A DNA stretch of 64,000 nt, taken from positions 69,358,803 through 69,422,802 of the forward strand of contig OY744546.1 in the NCBI GenBank assembly GCA_963556195.1, given 5' to 3'. The notes under the pieces were generated by a model. That model was not told the DNA's origin. It saw only the letters and a program-made list of their open reading frames with translations, and did no database searches. The number at the start of each line of letters is the position of its first letter. The first letter of the stretch is position 1. The translations under genes were made by a program, and so were the position numbers. This stretch comes from Sepiola atlantica (Eukaryota > Mollusca > Cephalopoda > Sepiida > Sepiolidae). Positions 1 through 14,700 of this stretch are shown piece after piece.

Positions 1-261
1 AAATTTCCTCAAGGCATAGGATGTTGATTCTATTAACATCATCACAGTTGTCCGAAAGTCTTATCAAAAAGCTAAATATGAAGAGTAGCGTGAGTGAGTG
101 GATTATCAAAACGGTACTCTGTTGTGTAGCGACCCTTTGTTTAATTAATGACTGTGTCAAAAATGGAGACAACAATATTAAATTACTTTTTCTTTGCATC
201 TGGATCCATCATCATCACCCATTTTATCATCTTATTTTTCTTTGGTCAGAGGTCAGACGTT

Positions 262-815
262 TCGTGACAGCTTGCAATCTCAGTCTCCAAGCTTGGTAAT
301 CTTGAGGACTGATTCCGTTCAAAGCAGCATCATCATCATCCTCCTCATCATCCTCCTCCATCCTTTTGTACAAAACCTGTCAGTTTCTAATCCCCTTGGA
401 ATCTGTCTCCAAGCTTGATGATCTTGAGGATTGATTCCGTTCAAAGTATCATCATCATCATCCTCCTCATCATCCTCCTCCATCCTTTCGTACAAAACCT
501 GTCAGTTTCTAATCCCCCTGGAATCTGTCTCCAAGCTTGATTATCTTGAAGATTGATTCCGTTCAAAGTATCATCACCATCATCCTCCTCGTCCTCTTCC
601 TCCATTCTTTCTTTCGAAACCTGTCATTTTCTGATTCCCCTGTAATCTCAGTCTCCAAGCTTGGTGATCTTGAGGATTGATTCCGTTCAAAGCATCATCA
701 TCATCATCCTCATCCTCCATCCCTTTGTACGAAACCTGTCATTTTCTGATCCCCCTGCAATCTCGGTTTCCAAACATGGCGGCCTTGAGGATTGATTCCG
801 TTCTAATTCCACTCT
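262..815. repeat. Tandem repeat, 122-bp unit, about 4.5 copies
   Basis: GATTCCGTTC recurs at 311, 433, 555, 679 and 794. Each unit carries a short (CAT)n run and CTGTCA-TTTCTGAT-type blocks. It abuts the LINE relic at 790-1070, so it may be an expanded (GATGAT)n retroelement tail. Confidence 0.85.
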
Positions 816-1070
816 CTCCGATCCTTATGGATCATTTGCATCCAAGTTTACTTGCATCGTCTAACTTTCCTCCAACCTTTCTGCTCAATATCTCTGCATT
901 TTCTTTTCCAGAGTTGCTCCTTTCAACGTGGCCAAACCAACGAAGCCTGGCTGATCATCTGGAGTTTATCAAGCTTCGTCAGCAGGGTATCAGAGCTGAC
1001 GTGCCGAGTCTGATCCGATTCGACATTGCATATCTATCTGATCATTGCTCTGTTATTACGCTGAAGATGG
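790..1070 (-). mobile_element. RTE-like LINE relic, C-terminal coding end
   Basis: On the minus strand the sequence reads RLRWFGHVERSNSGKENAEI around 945-885, a motif near the end of RTE-type reverse transcriptase ORFs. Frames are broken nearby. The (CAT)n-bearing tandem repeat lies on its 3' side. Confidence 0.6.
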
Positions 1071-1422
1071 GTGAGTGACAGCCGAGTGGGATCCCAGCAC
1101 TCAATTGCTATATACCCTCTCCCTGGTAGTGAGAGGGATAACCCGACGCGATGCCAGGACTTACCCGATGCTTATCTTACCTTAATGGTAGAGCTTAACT
1201 AGTAACCACCTCGAGCACTTCACGTATCCAAGACAACAAAAGGAGTCCATCACTGAGATTCATGATTCCAAATAAGAAGTAACCGGTGATAACTGCAGCC
1301 ATACTAAGTTTGGTACAAGGACATTATTATATTTATATTCATTTTGTAAATAATAACTTCCATGAAAGTATAACAAAAGACTTGCGTAAAATTAAAGTAT
1401 ATCAAAAGAATCTGTATCTTAC
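1071..1422. other. Unassigned intronic stretch
   Basis: Moderately GC-rich to about 1290, then AT-rich up to exon 15. No gene, tRNA or known element recognised. Confidence 0.4.
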
Positions 1423-1617
1423 CGTTGGCTGCTGCTGATGGTTTAGATTTCCGTATTTCTGTCACATCTGGAGATGATGTCACACCTGGTGTTGTCGGCC
1501 CGGACGCAGCACCTGATTTGTAGAGTTTGGCTGTCAAGGATGTAACACCTGTCACAGCCCACCCAGCCCAACTGGCCGTCTCTGCAGCAGTGGACCCTCC
1601 TGCATAGACTTCTTTCT
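1423..1617 (-). CDS. SCYL1: SCYL1 exon 15
   Basis: 195 bases, acceptor TTATTTCAG, donor AACG|GTAAGA. Encodes EKEVYAGG, then [20 protein letters not shown] and a Ser/Thr/Pro-rich stretch. The [10 protein letters not shown] block is diagnostic of SCYL1. Remaining exons lie left of the window. Confidence 0.93.
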
Positions 1618-4600
1618 CTGAAATAAGCATCACAAGTAAGAAAACGAATATAAGTGAAAATTATTATTGATGATGTAAAATTTTTTAATGGCTGTAATAT
1701 GCGGATATATCATAAGAGTTAAACAATTATGTATATTTGTGTAATTTGTATAATTTAATGATGGTCATAAAGATGTAAAAAAAATGATGGTCATAAAGAT
1801 GTAAAAGAATGATAGTCATAAAGATGTAAAAGAATGATAGTCATAAAGATGTAAAAGAATGATAGTCATAAAGATGTAAAAGAATGATGGTCATAAAGAT
1901 GTAAAAGAATGATGGTCATAAAGATGTAAAAGAATGATAGTCATAAAGATGTAAAAGAATGATAGTCATAAAGATGTAAAAGATTGATAGTCATAAAGAT
2001 CTTAAAAAAATTATGGTTTAAAGATGTAAAAGAATGATGGTTATAAAGATGTAAAAGAATGATGGTCATAAAGATGTAAAAAAATGATGGTCATAAAGAT
2101 GTAAAAGAATGATAGTCATAAAGATGTAAAAGAATGATGGTCATAAAGATGTAAAAGAATGATGGTCATAAAGATGTAAAAGAATGATGGTCATAAAGAT
2201 GTAAAAGAATGATGGTCATAAAGATGTAAAAGAATGATGGTCATAAAGATGTAAAAGAATGATGGTCATAAAGATGTAAAAGAATGATAGTCATAAAGAT
2301 GTAAAAGAATGATGGTCATAAAGATGTAAAAGAATGATGGTCATAAAGATGTAAAAGAATGATAGTCATAAAGATGTAAAAGAATCATGGTCATAAAGAT
2401 GTACAAGAATGATGATCATAAAGATGTAAAAGAATGATGGTCATAAAGATGTAAAAGAATGATGGTCATAAAGATGTAAAAGAAATGATGGTCATAAAGA
2501 TGTAAAAGAAATGATGGTCATAAAGATGTAAAAGAATGATGGTCATAAAGATGTAAAAGAATGATGGTCATAAAGATGTAAAAGAATGATGGTCATAAAG
2601 ATGTAAAAGAATGATGGTCATAAAGATGTAAAAGAATCATGGTCATAAAGATGTAAAAAAATGATGGTCATAAAGATGTAAAAGAATGATGGTCATAAAG
2701 ATGTAAAAGAATGATGGTCATAAAGATGTAAAAGAATGATGGTCATAAAGATGTAAAAGAATGATGGTCATAAAAATGTAAAAGAATCATGGTCATAAAG
2801 ATGTAAAAGAATGATGGTCATAAAGATGTAAAAGAATGATGGTCATAAAGATGTAAAAGAATGATAGTCATAAAGATGTAAAAGAATCATGGTTATAAAG
2901 ATGTAAAAGAATGATAGTCATAAAGATGTAAAAGAATGATAGTCATAAAGATGTAAAAGAATGATGGTCATAAAGATGTAAAAGAATGATGGTCATAAAG
3001 ATGTAAAAGAATGATGGTCATAAAGATGTAAAAGAAATGATGGTCATAAAGATGTAAAAGAATGATGGTCATAAAGATGTAAAAGAATGATGGTCATAAA
3101 GATGTAAAAGAATGATGGTCATAAAGATGTAAAAGAATGATGGTCATAAAGATGTAAAAGAATGATAGTCATAAAGATGTAAAAGAATGATGGTCATAAA
3201 GATGTAAAAGAATGATGGTCATAAAGATGTAAAAGAATGATAGTCATAAAGATGTAAAAGAATCATGGTCATAAAGATGTACAAGAATGATGATCATAAA
3301 GATGTAAAAGAATGATGGTCATAAAGATGTAAAAGAATGATGGTCATAAAGATGTAAAAGAAATGATGGTCATAAAGATGTAAAAGAAATGATGGTCATA
3401 AAGATGTAAAAGAATGGTGGTCATAAAGATGTAAAAGAATGATGGTCATAAAGATGTAAAAGAATGATGGTCATAAAGATGTAAAAGAATGATGGTCATA
3501 AAGATGTAAAAGAATCATGGTCATAAAGATGTAAAAAAATGATGGTTATAAAGATGTAAAAGAATGATAGTCATAAAGATGTAAAAGAATGATGGTTATA
3601 AAGATGTAAAAGAATAATAGTCATAAAGATGTAAAATAATGATGATCATAAAGATGTAAAAGAAATGATGGTTATAAAGATGTAAAAGAATCATGGTCAT
3701 AAAGATGTAAAAGAATGATGGTCATAAAGATGTAAAAAAATGATGGTCATAAAGATGTAAAAGAATGATAGTCATAAAGATGTAAAAGAATGATGGTCAT
3801 AAAGATGTAAAAGAATGATGGTCATAAAGATGTAAAAGAATCATGCTTATAAAGATGTAAAAGAATCATGGTCATAAAGATGTAAAAGAATGATAGTCAT
3901 AAAGATCTTAAAAAAATTATGGTTTAAAGATGTAAAAGAATCATGGTCATAAAGATGTAAAAGAATGATGATCATAAAGATGTAAAGAATGATGGTCATA
4001 AAGATGTAAAAGAATGATGGTCATAAAGATGTAAAAGAATGATGGTCATAAAGATGTAAAAGAAATGATGGTCATAAAGATGTAAAAGAAATGATGGTCA
4101 TAAAGATGTAAAAGAAATGATGGTCATAAAGATGTAAAAGAAATGATGGTCATAAAGATGTAAAAGAATGATGGTCATAAAGATGTAAAAGAATGATGAT
4201 CATAAAGATGTAAAAGAATGATAGTCATAAAGATGTAAAAGAATGATGGTCATAAAGATGTAAAAGAATGATGGTCATAAAGATGTAAAAGAATGATATT
4301 CATAAAGATGTAAAAAGATGATGGTCATAAAGATGTAAAAGAATGATGGTCATAAAGATGTAAAAGAATGATGGTCATAAAGATGTAAAAGAATGATAGT
4401 CATAAAGATGTAAAAGAATGATAGTCATAAAGATGTAAAAGAATGATGGTCATAAAGATGTAAAAGAATGAGGACCACATGTGTGTTTCTTTGGTAGAGC
4501 ATGGAAATTAGAGACAATGTTAACCTTGCCAACATTAGCACAACGAAATACACACGAGTCACTGACCAGACTTAGGCTAACAGTATGGAAAATATGTAAA

Positions 4601-7600
4601 TTTCTTGTCAATGAGAGAGGTTCTGTCAACCTAGTTGTTTTTTTTTTGCATTCGGACGGTTTTAGACGTTTAACCCTTAAATTCTTCTTGTTTCCAATAT
4701 GCCTATTCAATATAATATTCAACGAAAATGTGTCAAACTGCAGCCTGTTTCACATCTGCATCGAGCCTTTTGGCAAGTGTGAGTAGGTATTAGTATGATG
4801 TTGCATCAGTATACCAGCTAAATCAGTATCTTCAATGTCAAATCAATATAAAAAATAAAGCCTTTCAGGGTTAAGATCGGCGTACAGTGTCACTTAAGTG
4901 GATACGTTTTTTGTGCTGCGTTTTGTTATAAAGTGTTATTGCGAAGAAGCCCGAAGATTATTCACCATGTTCCACAACAGTTTCTTCGCTATTATCTTTA
5001 ACTCTTTCTTTCGACACTTGTGCGTGTTATTAACAACAACAAAACACACTAAATGGCAAACTCATGATCGGGAAACATCTACCCTGAACACGTGGTTGCC
5101 CAAAATGTAAGAGCTAAGATATGAAATATTCTGTAGGTCTTTATTAAAACTTTCTACATAAACGCTAGTGTATTGATTTACTCCTCTCCAGGAGTTAGGC
5201 ACAAGGCCAGTTTTTATCTTATTCCCACAAGTAAGATGTGACCCAAGGTCGGGTCGGGAAAGTGGGGTTTAAAAATTGCCTGGGCAGCCCCGTCGGCATT
5301 CCCCGGTAGGGGCGCCTCAGGAAGTAAGCTATAAACTTACTCCTCCCCAAAGAGGGGAGGCGAAGCCTGGGAAGGTGGACCTCCCAGAACTGCACAGGAC
5401 AGACCCATAGACCGGTGTAAATCAAGCCCCGAAGGACAAGACAATACCAGTCTATGGGGTGCAGTATCCATCGGAACAGATACTACACTTTGATCTTAGT
5501 GTAAGGGAAGAACTATCTATACCTCCCTTGGACTGATATCAGAATTAACTCCCTTGGACTGATATCAGAATTAACTCCCTTGGACTGATATCAGAATTAA
5601 CTCCCTTGGACTGATATCAGAATTAACTCCCTTGGACTGATATCAGAATTAACTCCCTTGGACTGATATCAGAATTAACTCCCTTGGACTGATATCAGAA
5701 TTAACTCCCTTGGACTGATATCAGAATTAACTCCCTTGGACTGATATCAGAATTAACTCCCTTGGACTGATATCAGAATTAACTCCCTTACCTTTCTTAA
5801 ACTATTATTCGAATTACCTCTCTTAGAATGATATCCGAGTTATCTCCCTGCGATGTATTTAATGAAGAAGGCACCGGTGAGTTCAGGTGTGTAATGGATG
5901 CAAACGAGCAATGGTTGTAAGGGTGTTATGAAACACAGAAACAACAGATGACGTTAATCAACACAAGATTCAAAGGCGCATGCGTCTCTAAACCAGACCG
6001 AGGCTGACAGCATGAAAGATATGTAAATTTCTTGTCAGTGATAGAAGTTCTGCCAAACCTATAAAAAATGGTGCATTATTGGTGCGTGCAGCTTTTCTTT
6101 TGCGTACGGACAGTTAAGATCAGTTTCGACTGAAAAAACGCAGCCGATCACTGACAACCAATTCCCAAGAGGAAGAAACTTTTTTTTTTTTTTTTCAGTT
6201 TTCTTACCGCTTGTTTTTGCTGGGTCAAAAGGCCCCGAAATGGCAAAAAAAGATATTTTTTGCCCCATAACTTTTCGTCCATCTATTCAATTTCTCTGAA
6301 ACTTGGCCAAAATGTGAAGACAATTGTTCCTAATAGAAAATAAGTATCGCTGACCTTGGAAAACATCTGGCTCGCGCCCTCAGGGGGTCAAAAGCCCCCT
6401 AAAATGGCATAAAATGACCCTTTTCTCCCATAATGTTTGATCCATACATTCAATTTTTCTGAAACTTGGCCAAAATGTAGAGGCAATTGTTCTGGATTTA
6501 AAATGAGCATCCTTTACCTCAGAAAAATACTGGTTCGCGCCCCCAGGGGTCAAAGGGGAGGTCAAAAAATGCCCCAAATTGCCCAAATTTATTGCATTTT
6601 ACACTCGCCACATCGAGTCACATACAGAGGGGGACCACGCATACGCGGCTTGTTTTTGCTAGGGATAGGTTCATCTTACCAGATGCCAGACATTCACCCG
6701 CTATTTCAGAGACTCGAACCGAGAGATCTTTTTTAGGATTCCAACCGTTTCTTTAAGTGCAATTGTTTGGATCTCTCTTGCACTTAGTTCACCGGGTATA
6801 TTCGTCAGATAGTTTTTGAAATTCTTTTTCATGAGCCCGGTATCTCACATGATTACTGGAATGACAGAGATCTTCCTAAGATTCCCGTTTCTTTTCATGT
6901 CGTACCTTGGTGTTTAGTTATCTTCTCTCTCCCAGCTCTGTTTAAGCAAGCATCATCAGAGATATTGACTTCAGCTCGTTTCTCTGATGTGACTTGCATT
7001 AATACGTTTTTTTGCAGTGATCTGTTACATACCACTTACACAATGACAACACAACGAAATGGCAGCCTTGTGTTCAGGAAAGATATCCCTCCTCCCCCAA
7101 CCTCACTCGAACATGTGGTCACTCAAAACATAAAAGCTAGAATATTAAATAATCATTTTCACTCTTTTCAACTTGATTAGGTACTTTAATAAAAGAAGGA
7201 AAAGTTAGTTCAGGTGTTATAGTGAAGAAATACCAAAAGTTAATTACCATATTCTGCAAGAAGCTCCGGATTCTCTGAGACTTTCTCTAATTTAGCAAGA
7301 AAACCACGTATTGCTTTAAAACACTGTTTAAAGAAATGAAAAAAAATATATATATATTTTAAACATAAAAAATATACAAGCAGCTTAATATAAAATTTAT
7401 GCACGCTATTGCTTCTACGTATGAAAATAAAACAATGAAATGAGAATATCCATAATATTGGGTAATCTACCTAAAAGTGAATTGTAACAAATTGCATGAA
7501 AAGAAAACATGAAATTCGCGCATAGGCCCAGACCAGCTCAAAGTCTAGTGGCTTTGCCATGGAATTATACAGAACTGATCCCAAGAATGTTTTGTGCACA

Positions 7601-10600
7601 GTTTGGTGCAATAGTTTTTAAGCCTATACGTTTTCATAATTTATATTAATATAATTCTGCTAGTCCCTCCCTTAGGACAACCGTAACTCTACCAATTACA
7701 CAAAGGGAGATAATTCATCCAAATACGACTCAGTAGTAGTAATAGTAATATAGCTTTATTTGTATATATAAACTAAAAGCAGACGACAACTGATGCTTTT
7801 TTCTGGGTCAATTTCATTACATAAGTTTTAGCTGAAAGAATTCAACAAAATTTGTCTCTTGGCAAGAGAGATAATTTCAAGGTGCAAAAAAGAGTTATCT
7901 CCCTTTAAAGATAAATTGTAGACTTTATGGACATCATGTATTTTTAGATAGAATTTTTTTTCCATCTAACAAAAAGTATTAGAATTTAAAAAAATTTTGA
8001 TTTGTAGATTTAGTTTTTGGAATAATTCTTGTAAAAAAAATTACCAGTGCAAGGAAAAATATTTTTTTAAATGTGGTATGCCTGATAAACAATTCTTAAA
8101 ATGATCCAATCCATCATTATTATGTTTGTAATATTGCAGGGGAAGATCTTATCCTCCATTGTGAACACATGGCCGGCGTTGGGTTAGAGACAGAAACAGG
8201 TATTTGTCTCTAATAGGATAGTGGACAACTCAAAAGCAGCATCTGATCACATTGACGCCAAACTCCCCAGAGCAGGAACTACCACATACTTCCTCCTATG
8301 ATGTAACAACCAGTACACGCAAACTTAACTTCTAACTTGACCTCTTATGAAAAATTCCATTTTCTTGCTTAACTAATCTTATGTAGAATTTTCCATTTTT
8401 AACCTCTTCCCTGTGACTTTTCTTTTTAAATTACCTGTCCAAAACAAGGCAGTTTTTTTGGGATTTTTTCAATTTGCTTAATTACAACTTTTATATTTGA
8501 TTAAATGAGAATATTTTTATGAGAAGATCAATAATTTTGAATGGAAGTTATTCATGTTTTAGTATTGCATTACACACATGCATATGTATGCAGAATCGAA
8601 GGGAAAAAAATGAAATTAAAAATCTAAGTTTATTTGTAATTGTACCAAAAACTGTTTCATTTAAATTTCTCACACGATCAGTTTAGAAAGTGAAATTTTA
8701 CTTTCAAATCAAATCATTTACATTCATTAGAAAAAAAAATTATCTTTTTCTCAGTATCCGTTTCAATTTGTAATTTTGAACACAATACAGAAATAAACTA
8801 GTGACAAGTATTTTTTAAATATTTTGAATAATTAAAACACATCACAATTGCTGAAAAAACATTAGTGACTTATATTTAAAAATAAACATAAAAAAAACGG
8901 AGCAAGATTTTAACACTGCACAAAGAACTAAAAGTACTCAAGACTCATAAAAAACAAGAAATTATCGATGAAACATGCAAATACTTGTGATTTTTCAGAA
9001 TGTCTATCCCGTGAATACTCGGGATGACAAACAAATATCAGATAAAAGATAATACCTTCTTTATTTTGTTGGGAAGGGGGCAATAATACTGAAATAAAGT
9101 CTAATTCAAATTGAATATGAGATTCCTACGATCAGGTGGAGAGGTTAATTGACCTACCTGTTCTCGTACACCTTTATCTGGATCCAAGGTCATGAGCGAT
9201 AGTGCAGGTAAGAGTCTTGAAGAGACCTCGGAGAGACTGTAATAGTTTTGAGTTGCAGCCATGGCCAGGATGCCAGCTTGTCGTGCCGGGGGAAATGGAT
9301 CTTTCAAAGCTCGCAGGAATGCCGAACAGATAATCTTTTGACGTATCTGTTCGAAAAAAAAAAAAAAATTTTAAATAGAAATAGTAAGGGGGAAATTTTT
9401 TTTTCCTAAAAAAAAAAAAAATAAAAATAAATAGAAATAGTTAAGGGGTAATTTTTTTTTCCTTAAACAAAAAAAAATAAAAATAAATAAAAATAGTAAG
9501 GGGTATTTTTTTTTCCTAAAAAAAAAAAAAAATTTAAATAGAAATAGTGAGGGGTAATTTTTTTTCCTAAAACAGAAAAAAAAAAATAGAAACAGTAAGG
9601 GGTAATGTTTTTTCCTAAAAAGAAAACAAAAATAGAAATAGTAAGGGGTAATTTTTTTTTTCCTAAAACAAAAAAAAAAAATGTTTTTAAAAAGTAAGAG
9701 GTAATTTTTGTTTCTTTAAAAAAAAAGTCTATTGATTAAAAGGTGAGTCTTGTATGTTATTAAATTGAACAATAAGATTTTCATATTTTAATTTTAACTA
9801 TTTCTAATATATATTATACTAGCAGGATTAACAGGCATTGCCTGGGTTAGGGCTAAACACTAATGAGTAGCTTTTATGGGTTTAGGGTTAGGGATATGTA
9901 TATTTATGGGGAGGGGTCTTCCCCCTTATATTCACTAAAAATAAATCATAAAAAAATTGAAATTTTAACCACAATAAAAGCAGTTACTACACTTCAAAAA
10001 CAACCTTTGATGATCAGTAAAGAATTGTTTGGAAGTCAATCCTTGGGGTTAAGAATATTCTAAATTAATAAAAACTGGTGAGAATATTCTAAATTAATAA
10101 AAACTGATAAGAATATTCTAAATTAATAAAAATCTGAAAAGGAAATCCCACCTGAGGATTGAGGTAACCAGCGATTTTACCAAGACAGACAGTTGTGTTT
10201 GTTCGGATTCCACCCTGGTGAAAAGAAAATGTAAAAAGAATAATAATCTTAAAAGAACAATGATATAAATAACAAATATTTTTGAAAATTATAAAACATT
10301 TTTGAAAATTATAAAACATTTTGGAAAATTATAAAACATTTACAACGATTATAAAACATTTTTGAAAATTATAAAACATTTACAACAATTATGATACATT
10401 TGAAAATTATAAAACATTTACAACAATTATAAAACATTTACAACGATTATAAAATATTTTTGAAAATTATAAAACATTTACAACAATTATAAAACATTTT
10501 TGAAAATTATAAAACATTTACAACAATTATAAAACATTTTTGAAAATTATAAAACATTTACAATTATAAAACATTTTTGAAAATTATAAAACATTTACGA

Positions 10601-11751
10601 AAATTATAAAACATTTTTGAAAATTATAAAACATTTCCAACAATTATAAAACATTTTTGAAAATTATAAAACATTTCCAACAATTATAAAACATTTTTGA
10701 AAATTATAAAACATTTTTGAAAATTATAAAACATTTCCAACAATTATAAAACATTTTTGAAAATTATAAAACATTTACGACAATTATAAAAATATTTAAA
10801 TTGATTGAATTAAAATGCTTTTATTTAAAAAACAAACACTTTCACAGGATTCCAGAGTTCTTTGATATTGCCCTAGATTATTAGAGAAAATTCCGTTAAC
10901 GTAAATTCGTATGAATCAGTATCAGGTACGACTTTCTGACCGGCTCGATTCTGTTGTTGGCATCAGTCTCCTCGGTTCTGTCTAGAATCAGGTACTCACA
11001 GGAGGGACCACGTGAAGGTTTTGACCAATTAACTATCTGCACATTAGGCTGCAAAAAATTAATCGGCATTGTTAGGGTTACATCCCTTGAATTATTTAAT
11101 TGTTGTTTGCTCTCGGCCTTTTGGATAGGGATCAAAGTGTAGTATCTGTTCCGATGGATACTGCACCCCATAAACTGATATTGTCTTGGCCTTCGGGGCT
11201 TGATTTATGCCGGTCTATGGGTCTGTCCTGTGCAGTTCTAGGAGGTCCACCCTACCAGGCTTTGCCTCTCCTCTTTGGGGAGGAGTAAGTTTATTGCTTA
11301 CTGCCTGAGATGCCCCTACCGGGGAATGCCGACGGAACTGCCCAGGCAATTTTTAATGGCCAAAGTGCTCACCTTCTCGGGCGCTGGCTTTTCAAGTCCC
11401 ACTTTCCCGACCCGATCTGTGGTCACATCTTACCTTGTGGGAGTAAGATAAAACTGGCCTTGTGCCTAACCTCCTGGGGAGGTAAATAAATTGCTGTGCA
11501 TAGAGAAAGATTTTGGACTTGTGATACAAAGATTTTGACATTTGGATTTTAACCCCTTCAGCTCTTGAAATTGAACTTACAATAATGAACTCTGTTGGTA
11601 TTTTGCCCCCCAGATCTATGCTTGCTTTTGTTTATAATTTACTTCAACTTACCTGGTCATCTTTGGATTGAAGGCGTGCAAAATGTTTCATTAATTCTTC
11701 GTTGAGATTCTTATAATTTAATTTTGCTGATAAATGTAGCATGGCCTACAG

Positions 11752-11798
<47 letters not shown>

Positions 11799-14700
11799 GA
11801 AAATTTAGAACAAAAATTTTTTATTTGCTACAACAAAGCACTTAATTTTAAACCAAGTTATCAAAAAAATTTTAAACGTTTGTTTTAAATAATAATTTTA
11901 AGTATTATATTTTTTGAAAGCCAAACCAATGCTTATTCTAAAAATAAAACTCATGGCCTACGAAAATTTAAATTAAATAAAACGAAAGTTTAGTACAAAA
12001 AGAAATTATTTGCTACAACAAAGCACTTAATTTTAAACCAAGTTATCAAAAAAATTTTAAATGTTGGTTTAAAAAATAATTTTAAGTACAGGGTGTTTCA
12101 AAAGTCTTGGGAACATAACGATTTTTAATAACTCAAAAACTATTAGGAGTTGAAAAATGAAATTGGTACCGTTGGAAAGGTTAAAGTTTCAAGTTTTGTG
12201 GCGAATCTTCAAAGTTGCTCAATATGAGCACCATTCGTCACACGGCAGACATCTAGTCGATAGTCCATTTCCTGCCAAACGCGTTCCAGCATCTTGACGT
12301 CAATGGTTCCCACAACTGCCGTTACTCGAGCCTTTAGTTCGTCAATATCTTTTGGAAGGGGCGGCACATAGACTTGTTGCTTGACAAAGCCCCAAAGAAA
12401 AAAGTCACACGGGGTAAGATCTGGAGACCTAGGAGGCCAGGGCATGAGAACGTCATCACCTCGCCCAGATCTCCCAATCCATCTACCAGGCAGCCTTGTG
12501 TTAAGAAACTGCCTTACTCTAAGACTCCAGTGTGGTGGTGCACCATCTTGTTGAAAAATGAAGTCATCAGATTCTGCTTGTTCCAACAGAGCCATTAACC
12601 AGTCTTCCAGCATGTTGAGATAGGATTCACCAGTGATAGTTTCCTCTTCACAGAAGAACGGTCCATAGACACCTTTCTTGGAAATTGCACAAAACACGTT
12701 CACTTTTGGTGAATCTCGCTCGTGCTCAAGAAGTTCATGAGGATTCTCAGTACCCCATATGCGAGTGTTATGCTTGTTAACTTTGCCATTCAGATGGAAG
12801 GTCGCCTCATCGCTAAAAACAAGCCGGTCATCAAAGCCGTTATCTTCCAACTTCTCTTGCATTGCAATGCAAAAGTCACGGCGAAGTGGCTTATCAGTGT
12901 CCTTCAACTTTTGGACCAACTTGAGCTTGTAAGGTACCATTTGCAGTCGTTTCCTTAAGACACGCCAGACAGTTGCTGGAGCAAGCTGAAGTTCCCTGCA
13001 GGCTCTTCTCACTGATTTACGGGGGCTCCGCTGAAAGGCTGTCCGAACTTGCTCAACTGCATCTTCTGAAGTTGAAGGGCTACCTGTTCGCTTACTTGGG
13101 CACAAACACCCATCTTTCACAAATTTAGCATGCCATCTGACAATGGATTTCTTTTCAGGGGCTTCTTTTTTAAATTTCCTGCGAAATGCACGCTGAACAC
13201 ATGTCCACGATTCAGTCTTTGCAAATTGGAGGACGCAAAATGCCTTGTCTTGTTTAGAGAACGCCATTACTGCACCTGGAAAGATAACACGATAATCATT
13301 AGTATGACCAAAAACTTGATTAAGCAAGCTTTAAAATGGCACCAGTTTCATTTTTCTACCTAGAATAGTTCATGAGATATACGCATTTGTAATGTTCCCA
13401 AGACTTTTGAAACACCCTGTATTATATTTTTTGAAAGCCAAACCAATGCTTATTCTAAAAATAAAACTCATGGCCTACAGAAATTTAAATAAAATAAAAA
13501 AACGAAAGTTTAGTACAAAAATTTTTTATTTGCTACAACAATGTTAAACCAAGTTATCAAAAAATTTTAAATGTTGGTTTATTTATGGTCCAGATTGTCT
13601 ACTTTTTTTGAGTTCCGGTTTCTGCTGTGCAGACGGGACGACGGTGTCAGGCCAGACATGGTCTCTTCTAATTAATGATTATCTTACTCTCAGATAACAT
13701 GAAAGGCCACCCCTTCCCCCATGTTTAGAATGGCTTTCTAAATAATAACGTTATTATTTAGAAAGCCATTCTTAATATGAGGAAGGGGGAGGGGCCTTTT
13801 TGTTAACTATTCTTAACTTTTACCTAAGAATGTAATAAACATTCATTTGAGTATTTGTAATAAAAAGAAAGTAAATTATAAAATATTTTATTTTTAAAAA
13901 AATCTAAAAAAAAGAACCAAAATCGTAAAAGAATTTATTATTATTATTATTATAGCATTTTATTAAAAATAAAAAAATTCTGACAAACAGACGAATTCGT
14001 TTGAGTATTTGATAAAAAAAAAACTTCTTACATTTTTTATTATAAGAAAAATATTTGTAATAAAAAAATAAAATATTTTAATTTTATTTAAAAATAAATC
14101 TAAAAAAAAGGACCAATTGGGTTGATTATTTGTTAAAAGAATCGTAAAAGAATCTATTATTATTATAGCATTTTATTAAAAATAAAAAAGTTTTGACAAA
14201 CAGACGAATTCATTTGAGTATTTGATAAAAAAACAAAAAACTTCTTACATTTTTTATTATAAGAAAAATATTTGTAATAAAAAAATAAAATATTTTAATT
14301 TTATTTAAAAATAAATCTAAAAAAAAGGACCAATTGGGTTGATTATTTGTTAAAAAAATCGTAAAAGAATCTATTATTATTATAGCATTTTATTAAAAAT
14401 AAAAAAGTTTTGACAAACAGACGAATTCATTTGAGTATTTGATAAAAAAAAAACTTCTTACATTTTTTATTATAAGAAAAATATTTGTAATAAAAAAATA
14501 AAATATTTTAATTTTATTTAAAAATAAATCTAAAAAAAAGGACCAATTGGGTTGATTATTTGTTAAAAAAATCGTAAAAGAATCTATTATTATTATAGCA
14601 TTTTATTAAAAATAAAAAAGTTTTGACAAACAGACGAATTCGTTTGAGTATTTGATTAAAAAAAAAAAACTTCTTACATTTTTTATTATAAGAAAAATAT

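Larger units (their letters stand above)
11740..13580. repeat. Tandem triplication (about 212-bp unit) carrying copies of the exon 11 acceptor
   Basis: CATGGCCTAC, the exon 11 start plus acceptor on the coding strand, recurs at 11740, 11953 and 13470. The units continue alike (TTTGCTACAACAA, AACCAAGTTATCAAAAAA, GAAAGCCAAACCAATGCTTA). Unit 2 is split by the mariner element. Units 2 and 3 offer decoy 3' splice sites without the 41-base T run. Confidence 0.9.

Noticed and set aside
1757..4475. CRISPR array
   Set aside because: No distinct spacers: units abut and differ by point changes. Eukaryotic minisatellite.
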